A stretch of DNA of 64,000 nt. It comes from an uncultured Caulobacterales bacterium (lineage in GTDB: Bacteria > Pseudomonadota > Alphaproteobacteria > Caulobacterales > Caulobacteraceae). Below are positions 61,708 to 64,000 of the stretch, in pieces. A program made the position numbers and the translations under genes. Below the pieces are notes generated by a model. It had not been told where the DNA came from, did not search any database, and worked only from the letters and a program-made list of their open reading frames with translations. Within the stretch, counting starts at the first letter, position 1. Each line of letters opens with the position of its first letter. Where the stretch lies: assembly GCA_903884425.1 (NCBI GenBank), contig CAISEP010000017.1:264191-328190 (forward strand), read 5' to 3'.

Positions 61708-62513
61708 CCGACTCGAAAACCGAAGTCTACGAGAGCTTTGTCGAGGAAATTCCCGCCGACACCGTCAAGCTCGACGTCAGGAACCTGAACTTCTTCTACG
61801 GGAAGCACCAGTCGCTTCACAACGTGTCGATCCCGTTCCAGCGGCAGTCGATCACGGGCCTGATCGGGCCGTCCGGCTGCGGCAAGTCCACCCTTCTGCG
61901 CGCCCTGAACCGCATCTATGCCCTCTATCCCGGCCAGCGGGCCGAGGGGCAGGTCATGCTCGACGGGGAGAACATGCTGGACCGGGGTGTGGACCTCAGC
62001 CTGCTCCGCGCCCGGGTGGGCATGGTGTTCCAGCAGCCGACCCCCTTCCCCATGTCGATCTACGACAATGTGGCCTTCGGCGTGCGCCTGTACGAGCAGA
62101 TCTCCAAGGCCGACCTCGACCACCGGGTGGAGGAGAGCCTGCGCCGCTCCGCCCTGTGGAACGAGGTGAAGGACAAGCTGCACACCTCTGGCCTCGGCCT
62201 GTCCGGCGGCCAGCAGCAGCGCCTGTGCGTGGCCCGCACCATCGCCGTGCGGCCGGAAGTGATCCTGCTGGACGAGCCGGCCTCGGCGCTGGACCCCATC
62301 TCCACCGCCAAGCTGGAAGAGACCCTGGTGGAGCTGAAGGCCGACTACACCATCGTCATCGTCACCCACAACCTGCAGCAGGCGGCGCGGATCTCCGACC
62401 ACGCGGCCTTCATGTTCCTGGGGCGGCTGATCGAGTTCGCGCAGACGGCAAAGCTGTTCGACAATCCCCGCGCCTCCCGCACGGCGGACTACATCACCGG
62501 CCGGTTCGGCTGA
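61704..62513 (+). CDS. pstB: phosphate ABC transporter ATP-binding protein
   Basis: A 269-residue ABC ATPase. Walker A is GPSGCGKST, the Q-loop is in [17 protein letters not shown], the signature is LSGGQQQR, Walker B is VILLDEP and the switch His is in IVTHNLQQA. It energises PstCA. The usual followers phoU and phoB are absent here; the next gene downstream is unrelated. Its 3' end overlaps a small minus-strand ORF. Confidence 0.96.
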   Translation: MTDSKTEVYESFVEEIPADTVKLDVRNLNFFYGKHQSLHNVSIPFQRQSITGLIGPSGCGKSTLLRALNRIYALYPGQRAEGQVMLDGENMLDRGVDLSLLRARVGMVFQQPTPFPMSIYDNVAFGVRLYEQISKADLDHRVEESLRRSALWNEVKDKLHTSGLGLSGGQQQRLCVARTIAVRPEVILLDEPASALDPISTAKLEETLVELKADYTIVIVTHNLQQAARISDHAAFMFLGRLIEFAQTAKLFDNPRASRTADYITGRFG

Positions 62514-62667
62514 GGTCCACCGGAGCGCGGACGCGGACCACCGCCGCACCGCTTCCCGCAGGGGCGTCCAGCACGGCGCGCACCAGTTGCGCCAGCATGA
62601 GACACAGCACCACCGCGGCGATGATCTGCAGCCGTTTCGAGACAATCAGGGCGGCTTGAACGGCCAT
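62494..62667 (-). CDS. hypothetical 57-residue single-pass membrane protein
   Basis: A small ORF starting [20 protein letters not shown] with one clear hydrophobic helix ([19 protein letters not shown]) and a short polar tail. GGAGA lies about ten bases before the ATG. It overlaps the pstB end by 20 bases in antisense. No family is recognised; coding status is uncertain. Confidence 0.4.
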   Translation of the reverse strand: MAVQAALIVSKRLQIIAAVVLCLMLAQLVRAVLDAPAGSGAAVVRVRAPVDLSRTGR

Positions 62668-62746
62668 GGACGACGGGTCTCCGGGGTGGTCTAACCTCGG
62701 GACGCAACCCCGATGCCACGGGCCGACCACAGGAGCGCGACCGCCC

Positions 62747-63625
62747 ATGATCCCGTTCGTCAAGGAGATGAGCTTCGCCTATGGCGTGCCCGACCAGGTC
62801 TCCCCCCTGATCCGGCGGGTGGTGGCCAACAATCCCGGGCCCTTCACCTATCTGGGCACCGGCACCTACATCGTCGGCTCCGGCGAGGTGGCGGTGATCG
62901 ACCCCGGCCCCGACGACGCGGCGCACCTGGCGGCGATCCTTGAGGCCTGCGCGGGGGAGACCATTACCGCCATCCTGATCACCCACACCCATATCGACCA
63001 CTCCCCCCTCGCCCGCCCCCTGGCGGCCCGGACGGGCGCGGTGATCTTCGGCCGGGCCGACCCGGCCACGGGCTCGGCGGAGGAGGACAACGAGAGCGAC
63101 TTCCGCCCGGACGTGGAGGTGGAGGACGGCCAGGTGATCACCGGCCCGGACTGGACGGTCACGGCGGTGGCGACCCCGGGCCATGCCTCCAACCATGTCT
63201 GCTACTGGCTCGAGGAAGAGCGCGCCCTGTTCAGCGGAGACCATGTCATGGGCTGGTCCACCACCGTGGTCAGCCCGCCGGACGGGGAGATGGGCGCCTA
63301 TTATGCCAGCCTGGACAAGGTGGAGGCCCTGGGCGCCGACACCCTGTGGCCCACCCACGGCCCCCCGGTGCGGGAGGTCCAGCCCTTCATCGCCGCCTAT
63401 CGCGCCCATCGCCAGGCGCGGGAGGGCCAGATCCTGGCCCAGCTGGCCGGCGGTCCCAAGCGGATCAGCGAGATGGTGCCGGTGCTCTATGCCGCCGTGG
63501 ACAGCCGCCTGCACCCGGCTGCCGCGCGCTCCATGCTGGCCCATCTGCAGCACATGACCCGCACCGGCACAGTCGCCTGCGCCGACGACGCCCCCGGCCC
63601 GCAGAGCCTCTACCGGCTGGGGTAG
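62747..63625 (+). CDS. metallo-beta-lactamase-fold hydrolase, LACTB2-like
   Basis: A 292-residue hydrolase with a dinuclear zinc site: THTHIDHS supplies four ligands, ATPGHASNHV another His, and FSGDHVMGWS the bridging Asp. A C-terminal winged-helix-like extension (LHPAAARSMLAHLQHMTRTG) is typical of LACTB2/SNM1-related proteins, which act as endoribonucleases or thioesterases. AGGAG lies 11 bases before the ATG. There is no signal peptide. Substrate is uncertain. Confidence 0.9.
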   Translation: MIPFVKEMSFAYGVPDQVSPLIRRVVANNPGPFTYLGTGTYIVGSGEVAVIDPGPDDAAHLAAILEACAGETITAILITHTHIDHSPLARPLAARTGAVIFGRADPATGSAEEDNESDFRPDVEVEDGQVITGPDWTVTAVATPGHASNHVCYWLEEERALFSGDHVMGWSTTVVSPPDGEMGAYYASLDKVEALGADTLWPTHGPPVREVQPFIAAYRAHRQAREGQILAQLAGGPKRISEMVPVLYAAVDSRLHPAAARSMLAHLQHMTRTGTVACADDAPGPQSLYRLG

Positions 63626-63667
63626 GCGCTGGACGCGGTGGGCTGTGGGGAGGGGCTTCCGGAGGGA

Positions 63668-63741
63668 GGTTCCCGCCTCAAGGGCGGGAATGACGGGTTA
63701 AATAAAGTCTGTCGTCATTCCCGGGCGAAGACCCGGGAACC
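63668..63741. repeat. family B palindromic repeat, copy 5
   Basis: Left arm CCCGCCTCAAGGGCGGG and inverted right arm CCCGGGCGAAGACCCGGG, centre GGTTAAATAAAGTCTG. Confidence 0.8.
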
Positions 63742-63762
63742 TCCATCCGGATCACACGCCCC

Positions 63763-63872
63763 GCGTCCTTCGAGACGGGCCTCACGGCCCTCCTCAGGAT
63801 GACGAAGGTTGATGACACCCAATAACCCTCGTCATGGTGAGGAGGCCCGGAACGGGCCATCTCGAACCACGC
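63763..63872. repeat. family A palindromic repeat, copy 5 (opposite orientation)
   Basis: Starts GCGTCCTTCGAGACGGGC, ends CCATCTCGAACCACGC, with inverted inner ends CTCAGGATGACG and CGTCATGGTGAGG. Confidence 0.8.
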
Positions 63873-63885
63873 ACCCCAGGCACGA

Positions 63886-63960
63886 GGTTCCCGGCTCGAG
63901 GCCGGGAATGATGGGGTGAAAAAGGATAAGTCGTCATTCCCGGGCGAAGACCCGGGAACC
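63886..63960. repeat. family B palindromic repeat, copy 6
   Basis: Left arm CCCGGCTCGAGGCCGGG and inverted right arm CCCGGGCGAAGACCCGGG, centre GGGGTGAAAAAGGATAAG. Confidence 0.8.
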
Positions 63961-63981
63961 TCCCTCCGGATCACACGGACC

Positions 63982-64000
63982 GCGTCCTTCGAGACGGGCC
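63982..64000. repeat. family A repeat, copy 6, cut by window end
   Basis: GCGTCCTTCGAGACGGGCC matches the start of copy 5 and continues beyond the window. Confidence 0.75.

Larger units (their letters stand above)
63626..64000. other. repeat-filled intergenic region at window end
   Basis: 375 bases without a gene, made almost entirely of alternating family B and family A repeats (B5, A5, B6 and the start of A6). The linker CCGGATCACACG occurs in both B-to-A junctions, so a B-A unit has been duplicated in tandem. Confidence 0.8.

Overview
The window is about 70% GC, densely packed chromosomal DNA with no tRNA, rRNA, phage, transposase or CRISPR that I can see. Short Shine-Dalgarno sites, many ATGA/GTGA gene overlaps, a long TonB-dependent receptor, RND efflux, EF-P lysylation genes, Pst phosphate uptake and many CoA-pathway enzymes point to an aerobic Gram-negative alphaproteobacterium. 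The style is Caulobacterales- or Sphingomonadales-like (Phenylobacterium is one possibility), but genus cannot be fixed from this sequence. Two families of palindromic intergenic repeats, called A and B here, are scattered through the window and crowd together at its right end.

Layout. 1-2931: a truncated GDSAG-type esterase, a PIG-L deacetylase and a Gfo/Idh/MocA oxidoreductase. 3036-7999: a catabolic run of two acyl-CoA dehydrogenases (probably a heteromer), a FadD19-like acyl-CoA synthetase and an alpha/beta hydrolase. 8098-13624: an overlapping three-gene RND efflux operon. 13905-20434: an atypical NRAMP transporter, a secreted beta-propeller protein divergent from a TonB receptor, and a secreted phosphoesterase. 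20534-29301: an RNA helicase, a PaiB-like flavoprotein, a Cu/Zn superoxide dismutase, two convergent penicillin-acylase-type hydrolases and a GST. 29430-34674: a hybrid kinase, TesB thioesterase and a D-lactate-dehydrogenase-type flavoprotein. 34855-37734: efp divergent from epmA-epmB, a complete EF-P beta-lysylation module. 37828-40239: a second hybrid kinase.

40340-47749 is the most unusual region. A Tat-exported sulfatase has a non-canonical CSCTR active-site motif. Facing it is a minus-strand operon of a zinc alcohol dehydrogenase, two long paralogous GST-like proteins and a formylglycine-generating enzyme (FGE), followed by a TetR regulator. The FGE is the enzyme that should activate the sulfatase. 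47898-53765: SDRs, an enoyl-CoA hydratase, a TraB-family protein lacking both signature histidines, a secreted TonB-C domain protein and a Baeyer-Villiger-type monooxygenase. 53856-58674: membrane proteins, a CobW GTPase and malonyl-CoA synthetase. 58780-62513: pstS-pstC-pstA-pstB behind a Pho-box-like site. 62494-64000: a tiny membrane ORF, a metallo-beta-lactamase-fold hydrolase and a composite repeat array.

The genes suggest a soil or freshwater degrader of hydrophobic, possibly steroid- or terpenoid-like and sulfated substrates. Desulfation, alcohol oxidation, CoA ligation, ring or side-chain oxidation and beta-oxidation functions are all present. The substrate itself is inference.
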